DNA of 36,853 bases from an uncultured Clostridia bacterium (GTDB lineage: Bacteria > Bacillota > Clostridia > TANB77 > CAG-465): assembly GCA_944383035.1 (NCBI GenBank), contig CALWOE010000010.1, positions 1-36,853 of the forward strand, written 5' to 3'. The notes beneath the pieces were generated by a model. That model saw only the letters and a list, made by a program, of their open reading frames with translations, searched no databases and was not told where the DNA came from. The translations under genes and the position numbers were made by a program. This document shows, one piece after another, positions 15,688-23,866 of this stretch. Position 1 is the first letter of the stretch. Every line of letters starts with the position of its first letter.

Positions 15688-16137
15688 CTAATTATTTTTT
15701 CTTTTTAATCTTTCATTTAATTCCCACAAAGCTGTTTTGTTACTATCATATTTTAATTTTTTTATTGCTTCATCATATTCTACCCATTTGTACTCTTTAT
15801 GTTCATTTGAAAGTTTAATATTACAATTTTTTAATTTTATTGCAAATGTATATTCAGGTATTACATATACATTTTTCCCCCAAGTATATTCTCCTGTTAT
15901 ATTAATTACAGGAATGGTAGTTTTACTATCTAATTGTTCTATTTCTTTTTTATCAACAACTATAGATGTTTCTTCCTTTATTTCTCTTACTACTGTTTCA
16001 AGTGGAGTTTCATTATCTTCTCCACCACCAGACACAAATTGCCAAATAGGATGTGAACTTCTATAAAATATTGCATATAAAATTTTATTATCTTTTTCTT
16101 TATATAAAATAGTTAATGTTTGATATGGTGCTCTCAT
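15688..16137 (-). CDS. Nudix hydrolase, 149 aa
   Basis: The Nudix box is complete: GGGEDNETPLETVVREIKEE at about residues 37-56, with the REIKEE core that binds the metal. These enzymes hydrolyse nucleoside diphosphates linked to another group. The N-terminal YQTLTILYK and the FVSGGGE context resemble dihydroneopterin-triphosphate and MutT-like members, but the substrate cannot be told from sequence. AAAGGAG lies ten bases before the ATG. It sits at the edge of the accessory region; no folate genes are near. Confidence 0.9.
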   Translation of the reverse strand: MRAPYQTLTILYKEKDNKILYAIFYRSSHPIWQFVSGGGEDNETPLETVVREIKEETSIVVDKKEIEQLDSKTTIPVINITGEYTWGKNVYVIPEYTFAIKLKNCNIKLSNEHKEYKWVEYDEAIKKLKYDSNKTALWELNERLKRKNN

Positions 16138-16210
16138 AAAATATTTCTCCTTTAAAATATTATAACATAAAAATTAAATAATTTAAATTTGTAAAACTGT
16201 TAATTATATA

Positions 16211-16239
16211 AAAAAAGATGCCTCTAATTTAATAGAGGC
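16211..16239 (-). terminator. Terminator downstream of the nuclease-like gene
   Basis: Read on the - strand, GCCTCTA (16233-16239) pairs with TAGAGGC (16220-16226), then ATC and a run of T (16211-16216). Transcripts of the gene at 16303-16947 would end here after a 3' tail of about 90 bases. Confidence 0.8.
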
Positions 16240-16265
16240 GATCATAAGAGGTTGATATATGAAAA

Positions 16266-16283
16266 CTAAGGTTTTTTCCCTAG
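16266..16283 (-). other. Small hairpin in a GC-richer 3' tail
   Basis: On the - strand CTAGGG (16278-16283) pairs with CCTTAG (16266-16271), with one G-U pair and an A6 loop. The stretch 16266-16295 is clearly richer in G+C than its surroundings, and on the + strand it lies in a 15-codon frame with a ribosome binding site. Confidence 0.35.
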
Positions 16284-16302
16284 CTCGGCATGCTTATTTG
16301 TT

Positions 16303-16947
16303 TTAATTGGCCCATATGCCATTTTTTAATTGTTTAGCATATGCTTGTGCTTCTGTTAATACATCATTTAATGAGTTATTTTCTTCTTCATTTAGAAGTT
16401 TAGCTTTACCACTTTCTAATAATAATTCATTTAACATAGTATTATCATCAATATATACATATGCATAAGCATATAGTTCATCACATCTTTTATTATCAAA
16501 AGCTAATTTTACTTTATTATCAATTATAGCATTTTTTATATCTTCGTTTAATGTACTAACTGATTTTGATGTATCTATGCCAATTAATGCAACTTCTAAT
16601 TTTACATTCTGATAATTAATTACAAGTCTATTAGAATCGTTTACATTTTCAACTGTTACATAATCAGTTTTTGCAAGTTTATCTATATCATTAAAAGATT
16701 TTGGTAATTCAATTGGAGCTAAGTTTTCTTTTACCTTTTCTGTATTTAAAACATTATCTACCTTTTGAGTATCATCTTTTAAATTATTACTTGAAACTAT
16801 AACTTCATCAGAAGAAGGATTTTGTGCTTTATTAGATGTAAAATAGATATATAAACCACTTCCAATTAAAACAAATGATACAATTAAAATTAAAACTGTT
16901 GGACCATATTGTCTTAAATAAAAACTAGATTTATTATCATAATACAT
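16303..16947 (-). CDS. Membrane-anchored staphylococcal-nuclease-like (SNase-fold) protein
   Basis: 214 aa with a single membrane helix at about residues 16-36, a polar Ser/Asn/Lys linker and a C-terminal domain (about 95-214) with the SNase/thermonuclease pattern. Visible parts are VALIGIDTSKSV, KVKLAFDNKRCDEL, the strand-helix unit AYVYIDDNTMLNELLLESGKAKL, and the closing QAYAKQLKNGIW. In active enzymes the first element is R-L-x-G-I-D-x-P-E and an Arg precedes the later strand. Here the Arg, the Pro-Glu and the later Arg are not seen, so catalysis is doubtful. It is probably exported with the domain outside. A strong promoter and GGAGG support the start. Confidence 0.8.
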   Translation of the reverse strand: MYYDNKSSFYLRQYGPTVLILIVSFVLIGSGLYIYFTSNKAQNPSSDEVIVSSNNLKDDTQKVDNVLNTEKVKENLAPIELPKSFNDIDKLAKTDYVTVENVNDSNRLVINYQNVKLEVALIGIDTSKSVSTLNEDIKNAIIDNKVKLAFDNKRCDELYAYAYVYIDDNTMLNELLLESGKAKLLNEEENNSLNDVLTEAQAYAKQLKNGIWAN

Positions 16948-16986
16948 TAATAATACCTCCTTTGTAAAATCACAACTTACATACTT

Positions 16987-17015
16987 ATTATAACATCTAT
17001 TTTATGTAAAGTCAA
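16987..17015 (-). promoter_or_regulatory. Promoter of the SNase-like gene
   Basis: On the - strand: TTGACT (17010-17015), 17-base spacer, exact TATAAT (16987-16992). The first 14 bases, TTGACTTTACATAA, are identical to those of the promoter at 15243-15271, and ATGTTA follows five bases later in both. Confidence 0.8.
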
Positions 17016-17061
17016 TACTTTTTATAGAAAATATTATAAAATAATTACATTTTTATGTAAT

Positions 17062-17787
17062 TTATATATCTGCATTATGCCATACATCTTGTACATCATC
17101 ATTTTCTTCTAATTTATCTAAGAAGTTTTGGAACTTCTCCTCCTCTTCTTCTGTAAGTTCTTTTTTTATAGTAGCAATTTGACGTACATCAGCTTCATCT
17201 AATTTATAATTATGTGCTTCTAGATAATCTCTTACTTTGGAAAAATTTTCTGGAGCTGTTATAATTTCAATATATTCATCTTCAGAAACAAAATCTTCAG
17301 CACCTTCATCTAAAACATCAAGCATTAAAGTATCTTCGTCTAGATCATCAGTTTTTTCGATTAAAAAATAACCTTTTTTATTAAACATATAACTTACTGA
17401 TCCAGTTTGACCTAAATTACCGCCAGCTTTAGAAAATATGTGTCTTATATCAGCAGCAGCTCTATTTTTATTATCTGTTGTTACATTAACTATAACAGAA
17501 ACACCACATGGTCCAAATCCTTCATATACAATTTCTTCATAATTTGCAGCATCTGATTCACCAGCTGCTTTTTGAATGCATCTATTTATATTATCATTAG
17601 GCATATTTTGTGCTTTTGCCTTAGAGATAACATCTTTTAATTTTGAATTGACATTGGGGTCAGGGCTTCCTCCCATTTTTACCGCAACGGCAAGTTCTTT
17701 TCCAAGTTTTGAGAAAATATTAGCTTTTTTAGCATCAGTAGCTTCTTTTTTACGTCTAATATTTGCCCATTTTGAATGTCCACTCAT
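17062..17787 (-). CDS. yebC: YebC/PmpR-family protein (TACO1-like)
   Basis: 241 aa, full length. It begins with the family signature MSGHSKWANIRRKKEATDAK. Further hallmarks are GGSPDPNVNSKL, GFGPCGVSVIV, TDNKNRAAADIRHIFSK and GGNLGQTGSVSYMF. Family members have been described as transcription regulators and, more recently, as factors that relieve ribosome stalling. Cytoplasmic. Preceded by AGGAGG and a promoter at 17823-17852. A weak stem, AATTACAT/ATGTAATT at 17043-17062, overlaps the stop codon and may end the transcript. Confidence 0.96.
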   Translation of the reverse strand: MSGHSKWANIRRKKEATDAKKANIFSKLGKELAVAVKMGGSPDPNVNSKLKDVISKAKAQNMPNDNINRCIQKAAGESDAANYEEIVYEGFGPCGVSVIVNVTTDNKNRAAADIRHIFSKAGGNLGQTGSVSYMFNKKGYFLIEKTDDLDEDTLMLDVLDEGAEDFVSEDEYIEIITAPENFSKVRDYLEAHNYKLDEADVRQIATIKKELTEEEEEKFQNFLDKLEENDDVQDVWHNADI

Positions 17788-17822
17788 AAATAATCCTCCT
17801 TTATTAAATAAAATACTATATA

Positions 17823-17852
17823 ATTATACCACGAATTATGTATATTTGTCTA
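17823..17852 (-). promoter_or_regulatory. Promoter of yebC
   Basis: On the - strand: TAGACA (17847-17852), 18-base spacer, TATAAT (17823-17828). Confidence 0.6.
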
Positions 17853-17860
17853 GTATGCTG

Positions 17861-17894
17861 AAAAAATAGCCATAATAATATTATAGCTATTTTA
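17861..17894 (-). terminator. Terminator after the lytic transglycosylase gene
   Basis: AAAATAGC (17863-17870) pairs with GCTATTTT (17886-17893), with further A-T pairs inside. On the - strand it is followed by T6. It separates the transglycosylase from yebC. Confidence 0.8.
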
Positions 17895-17900
17895 AAACTT

Positions 17901-18482
17901 CTATTTATATAACCATTTATATATTTTATATGAATTTATAACTCTATTCAAATAATTTCTAGTTTCACTTATTGGAATATTTGAATTTACATGATCATCT
18001 AAATTTTCATCTATTATACCATCTTCAATCCAACTATCTACATTTCCCATTCCCGCATTATATGCACAGATTGCTAAATAATAGTTTCCATTATATTTTT
18101 TTATCAAACTAGCAAAATATTTACATCCAAGTGCTATATTTATTTCTTCATCATAAATATTAGAATTATTAATTTCTTCAACAAGATTTGTTTGATTATT
18201 TACATCTTGGGCTGTAGTATCCATTATTTGCATTAATCCTCTAGCATTCTTAGCAGAAGTTGCATGTTTATTAAAATTACTTTCGCATTTAATTATTGAA
18301 AGTACGAGATATGGATCAATATTGTTATTTTTAGCTTCTCTTTGCACTATATCAAAATGTTTTAATGGGTAAAAATAATATTTAAATATATAAAAACCAG
18401 AAATTACTATTATAATTAATATTACAAATAATATTATAAACTTAGTTAATATCATACCTTTATTGTTATTTTTTAAAATCAT
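17901..18482 (-). CDS. Lytic transglycosylase (SLT family), membrane-anchored
   Basis: 193 aa. An N-terminal membrane helix at about residues 13-33 anchors an external SLT domain. The catalytic Glu67 lies in SIIKCESNFN, followed by the family motifs ARGLMQIM (about 80-87), NIALGCKYFASLIKKY and AICAYNAGMGNV. It cleaves the glycan strands of peptidoglycan. In Firmicutes such a gene often follows polA with coaE in between; here it follows polA directly and has a likely promoter of its own at 18511-18539. Confidence 0.93.
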   Translation of the reverse strand: MILKNNNKGMILTKFIILFVILIIIVISGFYIFKYYFYPLKHFDIVQREAKNNNIDPYLVLSIIKCESNFNKHATSAKNARGLMQIMDTTAQDVNNQTNLVEEINNSNIYDEEINIALGCKYFASLIKKYNGNYYLAICAYNAGMGNVDSWIEDGIIDENLDDHVNSNIPISETRNYLNRVINSYKIYKWLYK

Positions 18483-18510
18483 TACATCAACCTTTTTTCA
18501 CAACAATATA

Positions 18511-18539
18511 ATTATAATATATTTATGCAAATTTGTAAA
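18511..18539 (-). promoter_or_regulatory. Promoter of the lytic transglycosylase
   Basis: On the - strand: TTTACA (18534-18539), 17-base spacer, exact TATAAT (18511-18516). Confidence 0.65.
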
Positions 18540-18550
18540 TATATTTACAA

Positions 18551-21304
18551 TTATTTTGCATCAAACCAGCTCTTTCCATAATTTAATTCTATATTTAATG
18601 GTACATTTAGTTTTATGACATTTTCCATACATTCATGCATTATTTTTTGTACTTTTTCTAATTCCTCTTTTGGACCTTCTATTAAAAGTTCATCATGTAC
18701 TTGCATAATTAATTTTGATTTTAATTTTTCTTTTTTTAGTCTTTGATATATTTTATTCATTGCAACTTTAATTATGTCTGCAGCCGTTCCTTGAATAGGA
18801 GTATTCATAGCTATTCTTTTACCAAATTGTACAACATTCTTATTTTTTTGTGTAAGTTCTTTTATATATCTTCTTCTACCAAATAATGTTGAAACATAAC
18901 CTTTCTGAGTCGCTTCTAATACTATATTATCCATAAATTCTCTTATACCATGATATTTTTCTAAATAATTTTTTATATATTCTGCTGCTTCTTTTTTAGT
19001 AGATGATATGTTTTTAGCCAGCCCAAAATCACTTATACCATATACTATTCCAAAGTTTACTGCTTTAGCATGCGAACGCATTGTATCAGTAACTTTATCT
19101 AATGGCACATTAAATACCTGTGAAGCAGTAACTTTATGGATGTCTATATTATTATTAAAAGCATTTATCATAGTTTCATCTTTTGAAATATGTGCAAGTA
19201 CTCTAAGTTCAATTTGGCTATAATCTGCATCAATTATTATATTATTTCCTTCTGCAACAAAAAATGAACGAATATTTCTTCCAAGTTCTGTTCTTACTGG
19301 TATGTTTTGTAAATTTGGTTCTATACTACTTAATCTTCCTGTAGAAGTAACTGTTTGCATAAAAGTTGTATGTATTCTACCATCATTACTAATTTTTTCT
19401 TTTAAAGCATCAACATAAGTAGATTTTAATTTCATTACTTGTCTATATTCTAAAATTTTATCAATAATTGGATGTCTTAATGATAAATTTTCTAAAACTT
19501 CTTTATTTGTTGAATATCCCGTTTTATTTTTCTTTATTACTGGTAAATCTAATTTTTCAAATAATATATGCCCTAATTGCTGAGTCGAATTTATATTAAA
19601 TTTTTCTCCCGCAAAAATATATATGTCTGTTTCTAAACGATGTATAGTATCAGTTATATATTTATCAAAATTTTCTAATTTTTTAACATCAACATACATC
19701 CCATTATATTCCATGTTTGCTAATGTCTCTGAAAGTGGCATTTCTATATCATTAAAAAGATCAAGCATTTGGAGTTCTTTTAATTTTTTTATAACCTGTT
19801 TTTTAGAATTAAATAAACCTTTTAAATATATAGTTAAATTTAATATATCTTTTGAAGTTAAAAATTCTTCTTTTTTAGTTTCTTCAAATAAAGATATTTG
19901 AACATTTTCTTTTTTTTCTTCATCATAAGCTATAGTTATATTAAATAAATCATTTAAAATATATTCTATATTATAATTATTTCTACTAGGATCCATTAAA
20001 TAATATGCTATCATAACATCATATTTAAATCCTTTTAAATCATTAATATTATTTTTAAAAAAGTAAAGTAAGTTTTGTTTTATATTATATCCTATTTTAT
20101 TAACTTTAGATGCTGCAAACTTAGTAATTATATTAAAGTATAAGTTTTCATATTTTGGTAAAATGCTATTTATATCTATAACATATATACTATCTTTTTG
20201 CTTAGAATATATTCCAAATAAAAATTTTTTATTTAAATTTAATACATCAACATACACATCTGTATTAACCCCATTTAAAATATACGATATATCATTTTCG
20301 TTAAAAATATCCATGATATTATCATATAATCTTTCTATATTATTTGAATCTACTATATTAAATGATGTAACGTTTAATATAGATTTATCTAAAATTTCAG
20401 TTTGTTCAATATCACTTTCTTGTATATCTGAAAAATCATATTTTTCTAGAAATTTTTTAAACTCTAATTTTTTAAATAATCTATATAGTTTAGATTTATT
20501 TACTTGTGTACATGTAGACGTATTATAATCTATATCAATTGGAGAATTAACATCAATTGTTGCTAAATCATGACTTAAATATGCCATCTCTTTATCATTT
20601 ACTAATTTTTCTTTTACTTTAAGAGATACTTCTAAGTTATCGATATTTATATATATATTATCTATAGTGTCATATTTTTGAATTAAACTATATGCAGTTT
20701 TTTCACCAACACCTTTTACACCTGGAATATTGTCAGCACTATCTCCCATAAGTGCTTTTACTTCAATAACTTGGTATGGCTTTATATTATATATTTCATC
20801 TAACTTTTCAGGTGTATATGTTGTATATTCTGTTATTCCCTTTTTAGTTGTAGGTATTACAACAGCTGTTTTATCACTTATTAACTGAAAAGAATCTCTA
20901 TCACCAGATAAAATATATGTAAATATATCATTTTTTTCATTTGTTTTTGCAACTGTACCAATCAAATCATCAGCTTCATACCCACTAAGTTGTAATATAG
21001 GAATATTCATCGCATCTAATACCTCTTTTATCACAGGCATTTGTTCTGCAAGTTCATCAGGCATTTTTTTTCTAGTTGCTTTATATTCTTCATATTTTTC
21101 TTTTCTAAAAGTCTTGTCTTTTAAATCAAAAGTAACACTTACATAATCTGGATTTAATTTATCAAATATCATCCAATAAATATTTAAAAAACCATATATT
21201 GCATTTGTATGTAATCCAGATTTTGTAGTCATTTTATTTACAGGAACTCCATAAAAAGCCCTATTTAAAATACTATTACCATCTACTATTAAAAATTTTT
21301 TCAC
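18551..21304 (-). CDS. polA: DNA polymerase I
   Basis: 917 aa, the usual full length. The N-terminal 5'-3' exonuclease (about 1-290) shows FLIVDGNSILNRAFYG and GYEADDLIGT. The middle domain (about 310-510) lacks the DxE residues of a proofreading exonuclease, as in many Firmicutes PolA. The polymerase domain has motif A DADYSQIELR, motif B RSHAKAVNFGIVYG and motif C MQVHDELLIEG (His/Asp near 870). It fills gaps and removes RNA primers. I chose GTG 21304 because a GGAGGG site at about 21311-21316 sits six to seven bases before it; a TTG 15 bases further up would overlap that site. It follows the 153-aa gene closely and probably shares its promoter. Confidence 0.97.
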   Translation of the reverse strand: MKKFLIVDGNSILNRAFYGVPVNKMTTKSGLHTNAIYGFLNIYWMIFDKLNPDYVSVTFDLKDKTFRKEKYEEYKATRKKMPDELAEQMPVIKEVLDAMNIPILQLSGYEADDLIGTVAKTNEKNDIFTYILSGDRDSFQLISDKTAVVIPTTKKGITEYTTYTPEKLDEIYNIKPYQVIEVKALMGDSADNIPGVKGVGEKTAYSLIQKYDTIDNIYINIDNLEVSLKVKEKLVNDKEMAYLSHDLATIDVNSPIDIDYNTSTCTQVNKSKLYRLFKKLEFKKFLEKYDFSDIQESDIEQTEILDKSILNVTSFNIVDSNNIERLYDNIMDIFNENDISYILNGVNTDVYVDVLNLNKKFLFGIYSKQKDSIYVIDINSILPKYENLYFNIITKFAASKVNKIGYNIKQNLLYFFKNNINDLKGFKYDVMIAYYLMDPSRNNYNIEYILNDLFNITIAYDEEKKENVQISLFEETKKEEFLTSKDILNLTIYLKGLFNSKKQVIKKLKELQMLDLFNDIEMPLSETLANMEYNGMYVDVKKLENFDKYITDTIHRLETDIYIFAGEKFNINSTQQLGHILFEKLDLPVIKKNKTGYSTNKEVLENLSLRHPIIDKILEYRQVMKLKSTYVDALKEKISNDGRIHTTFMQTVTSTGRLSSIEPNLQNIPVRTELGRNIRSFFVAEGNNIIIDADYSQIELRVLAHISKDETMINAFNNNIDIHKVTASQVFNVPLDKVTDTMRSHAKAVNFGIVYGISDFGLAKNISSTKKEAAEYIKNYLEKYHGIREFMDNIVLEATQKGYVSTLFGRRRYIKELTQKNKNVVQFGKRIAMNTPIQGTAADIIKVAMNKIYQRLKKEKLKSKLIMQVHDELLIEGPKEELEKVQKIMHECMENVIKLNVPLNIELNYGKSWFDAK

Positions 21305-21335
21305 TATTATTCCCTCCAAATTATGAAGAAATAAC

Positions 21336-21797
21336 TTATTTATTATTTGTTTTTAAAACTAAATTTTCTATATTATCTTCGAGTCTTGTATATTTAATTT
21401 TAAGTTTTGATAACAAATCTAAAATATAATCATTATATTCTATAAATACACCAATATCTTTAACATCTATTAATTTAAAAAATTTATATTTATATATACT
21501 ATAATTTATATACATAAGTTCTTTATATTTTAATCTTTCAAATAAAGATTTTGTAGATAAAAGTCCACTTATACTACCTATTAATTCATTGTTATCTTTA
21601 AATATAACTTTCTTTTCCCGATTATTATCTTCTAATATTGCATAGTTTTTAAGTTGTTCTAAACTTTTAATATTCCCAAAATTTAAATTGTTTGGTACCA
21701 TATATATTCTTACTAAAAAATTATAACTATTATACACTAAGTTATTATCTTTTAAAATTTTTATAACATTATCAATATTTTCATACAATTCTATCAT
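21336..21797 (-). CDS. Hypothetical protein, 153 aa, upstream of polA
   Basis: Unrecognised soluble protein, Lys/Asn/Tyr/Leu-rich, mixed helix and strand, with no catalytic motif. ATG 21797 is chosen because AGAGG lies just before it. An in-frame ATG at 21824 cannot be the start: the -10 box of the promoter (21816-21821) lies downstream of it, so it would not be transcribed. The mRNA leader is then only about 12 bases. It lies 31 bases before the polA start on the same strand, so the two are probably co-transcribed and a role around replication or repair is possible, but that rests on position only. Confidence 0.75.
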   Translation of the reverse strand: MIELYENIDNVIKILKDNNLVYNSYNFLVRIYMVPNNLNFGNIKSLEQLKNYAILEDNNREKKVIFKDNNELIGSISGLLSTKSLFERLKYKELMYINYSIYKYKFFKLIDVKDIGVFIEYNDYILDLLSKLKIKYTRLEDNIENLVLKTNNK

Positions 21798-21815
21798 ACA
21801 TATACCTCTAGTTGT

Positions 21816-21844
21816 ATTATACATTCTTCAAGTATGTATGTCAA
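21816..21844 (-). promoter_or_regulatory. Promoter of the 153-aa gene and polA
   Basis: On the - strand: exact TTGACA (21839-21844), 17-base spacer, exact TATAAT (21816-21821). This fixes the downstream start codon of the first gene. Confidence 0.85.
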
Positions 21845-21869
21845 CACAATTTGTATGTAAAATTATATT

Positions 21870-23018
21870 TTATATAAACTTTTCCCAAACTAAATTTGCA
21901 ACTTCCATGCCACGCTTAGTTAGTGCAATATTTTGTTTATTATTTTTGTATTCTATAAGTTTAGTTTTAAATAAATATGTTAATTCTTCCTTAAAAATAT
22001 CAAATAAGTCAGTATTAAACTTTTGCCTAAACTTTGATATATTAATTCCATCTATTAGTCTTAAATTTAAAATAATATATTCTTTTTCTAAATCTAATTT
22101 ATTTAATTCTTCTTTTTCTATTAATATATTATTTCCATTGTTAATTCCATTTATATATTCATCAATATTATTTGTATTTTTATATCTAGTTCCACAAAAA
22201 AAGCTTGCGGCAGCAACACCAAAACCCAAATACTCTTGCTGATTCCAATATGTAAGATTATGTTTTGATTCATATCCCTTTTTAGCAAAATTTGATATTT
22301 CATATTTATAAAAAAAAGCATTTTGTAATTTATCTTCTAACATACATTTCATTTCATATTCTTCATCTTCTGAAACAAGATTATAAAATCCTTCTTTTAA
22401 TAAAAATTCAAGTTTTGTATTTTCATGAATTTCTAAATTATATATAGAAATATGTTTTATATCATAATTTTTACTTAAATTTATTACTTTATCTAATGTA
22501 GCACTAAATTTATCTAAAGTAAGATAAGGTAGTGGATAAATTAAATCTAAAGATATATTTTTAATACCACCATTTTTACAATCTTCAAGTGCTTTTAAAA
22601 AATCACTATATGTATGCTTTCTTCCAATACTTTTTAATATTTCATCATATGTTGATTGAAGTCCTATACTTATTCTATTTATGCCAGATCTTTTATATAT
22701 TTCTACTTTTTTAAATGTTAAACTATTAGGGTTAGCTTCTATAGTTATTTCCGCATCTTCACTCAAAAACATCCTGAGTACATCAAGTATTCTTTCTATA
22801 TATTTTGGATCTATATACGACGGTGTACCACCACCAAAATATATACTTTTAATTTTTCGTGTACTTAATATTTCAGAATTTTGTAAAATTTCAAGTATTA
22901 AAGCATCTATATATTCTTCTATTTTTAAATCACAATTTACATATGAAGTAAAGTCACAATAATAACATTTTGACTGACAAAATGGAATATGTATATATAC
23001 CGCTATTTCTTCATTCAT
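21870..23018 (-). CDS. hemW: HemW-type radical SAM protein (heme chaperone family)
   Basis: 382 aa. The radical SAM cluster motif is CQSKCYYCDF, Cys14, Cys18 and Cys21, in HIPFCQSKCYYCDF, with Phe rather than a fourth Cys after Asp as in HemW instead of true coproporphyrinogen dehydrogenase HemN. YFGGGTPSYID binds SAM, EANP follows, and the C-terminal HemW domain includes NLTYWNQQEYLGFG. HemW binds heme and passes it to target proteins; older annotation calls it an oxygen-independent coproporphyrinogen oxidase. AGGAGG precedes the ATG. No other heme gene is in the window. Confidence 0.93.
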   Translation of the reverse strand: MNEEIAVYIHIPFCQSKCYYCDFTSYVNCDLKIEEYIDALILEILQNSEILSTRKIKSIYFGGGTPSYIDPKYIERILDVLRMFLSEDAEITIEANPNSLTFKKVEIYKRSGINRISIGLQSTYDEILKSIGRKHTYSDFLKALEDCKNGGIKNISLDLIYPLPYLTLDKFSATLDKVINLSKNYDIKHISIYNLEIHENTKLEFLLKEGFYNLVSEDEEYEMKCMLEDKLQNAFFYKYEISNFAKKGYESKHNLTYWNQQEYLGFGVAAASFFCGTRYKNTNNIDEYINGINNGNNILIEKEELNKLDLEKEYIILNLRLIDGINISKFRQKFNTDLFDIFKEELTYLFKTKLIEYKNNKQNIALTKRGMEVANLVWEKFI

Positions 23019-23037
23019 TATATCCTCCTTGACATAT

Positions 23038-23066
23038 ATTTTAACACATATATACTATTTATTCAA
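23038..23066 (-). promoter_or_regulatory. Promoter of hemW
   Basis: On the - strand: TTGAAT (23061-23066), 17-base spacer, TAAAAT (23038-23043). Confidence 0.6.
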
Positions 23067-23091
23067 CAAAGATTTTTAGTTAAAAAATAAT

Positions 23092-23124
23092 AAAAAAAGT
23101 TTGAAATTTAAAATTCCAAACTTT
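23092..23124 (-). terminator. Terminator after whiA
   Basis: AAAGTTTG (23096-23103) pairs with CAAACTTT (23117-23124); on the - strand T7 follows. It overlaps the whiA stop codon and separates whiA from hemW. Confidence 0.8.
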
Positions 23125-23866
23125 AATCTTTTATAGAATCTGCTATACTAATTATCTTATCTAATCTATGTTTTAAACCAGATTTAGATATATAATTTGA
23201 ATTTTTAGTTTTTTTCGAAATATAATCTAAGCTCTCATTTTTATATTTCAATCTTAGATTTGCAGTATATTTTAACTTATCATCTAATTTATCAAACATA
23301 TTATTCTTCTTTATTTTTTCAATAGCATTAATTTGCATTAAACTACTTTTTATTGTTTTTGCTAAATTTGCTGTCTCACAATTAACAGTTCTATTTATAG
23401 CATTTTTTACATCTTTTTCAACACGTATTTCTTCAAAAAAGAGTTTACTTCTACTTGCACCAACTAAACTTAATATAGATGAAATTTGTTCTGCTTCTTT
23501 TAAATATATTACATATGAATTTATATTTTTTCTTTTTATCACTCTTGGAGTAAAGTCAAGAATTGATAAAATATTTTGTAAATACTGAGCACAAGCTTTA
23601 GATTTTACAATAAATTCAAATTGATAACTTTTTTTAGGATCATTAATATATCCTGCTACTAAAAAAGCACCTTTTAATATAGCTTTTATTTCATCTAATG
23701 AAAGTTTTGTAATATCTAAAAAATTCTCAAAATCTTCTTTTAAATTTTCTTTTTTACTAGTTTTTGTTAACTCCTCACCAAATTTTTCTGCCATTAGTAA
23801 ATTTTCTTTACGTACTGTAGAAAAATTATTAAAAATTTCATCTTTTATATTGTTTGAAAACGACAT
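23123..23866 (-). CDS. whiA: WhiA-family DNA-binding protein, short form
   Basis: WhiA is a near-universal Gram-positive protein linked to cell division and, in actinobacteria, sporulation. It combines a degenerate LAGLIDADG homing-endonuclease fold with a C-terminal helix-turn-helix. The C-terminal two thirds are clear: LKGAFLVAGYINDPKKSYQFEF, VGASRSKLFFEEIRVEKD, NRTVNCETANLAKT and the HTH end ISKSGLKHRLDKI. At 247 aa it is some 60 residues shorter than usual; after MSFSNNIKDEIF the first LAGLIDADG-like repeat is almost gone. The start overlaps the end of the yqhQ-prmC gene by 22 bases and uses a GGGTGG site inside it, so the genes are coupled. Confidence 0.92.
   Translation of the reverse strand: MSFSNNIKDEIFNNFSTVRKENLLMAEKFGEELTKTSKKENLKEDFENFLDITKLSLDEIKAILKGAFLVAGYINDPKKSYQFEFIVKSKACAQYLQNILSILDFTPRVIKRKNINSYVIYLKEAEQISSILSLVGASRSKLFFEEIRVEKDVKNAINRTVNCETANLAKTIKSSLMQINAIEKIKKNNMFDKLDDKLKYTANLRLKYKNESLDYISKKTKNSNYISKSGLKHRLDKIISIADSIKD

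Noticed and set aside
16243-16302. PreQ1-like riboswitch in the GC-richer tail
   Set aside because: A stem with an A-rich loop is present, but the order of conserved elements does not match and no queuosine gene follows.
21305-21319. TTG start of polA five codons upstream
   Set aside because: This TTG overlaps the GGAGGG ribosome binding site, which points to GTG 21304.
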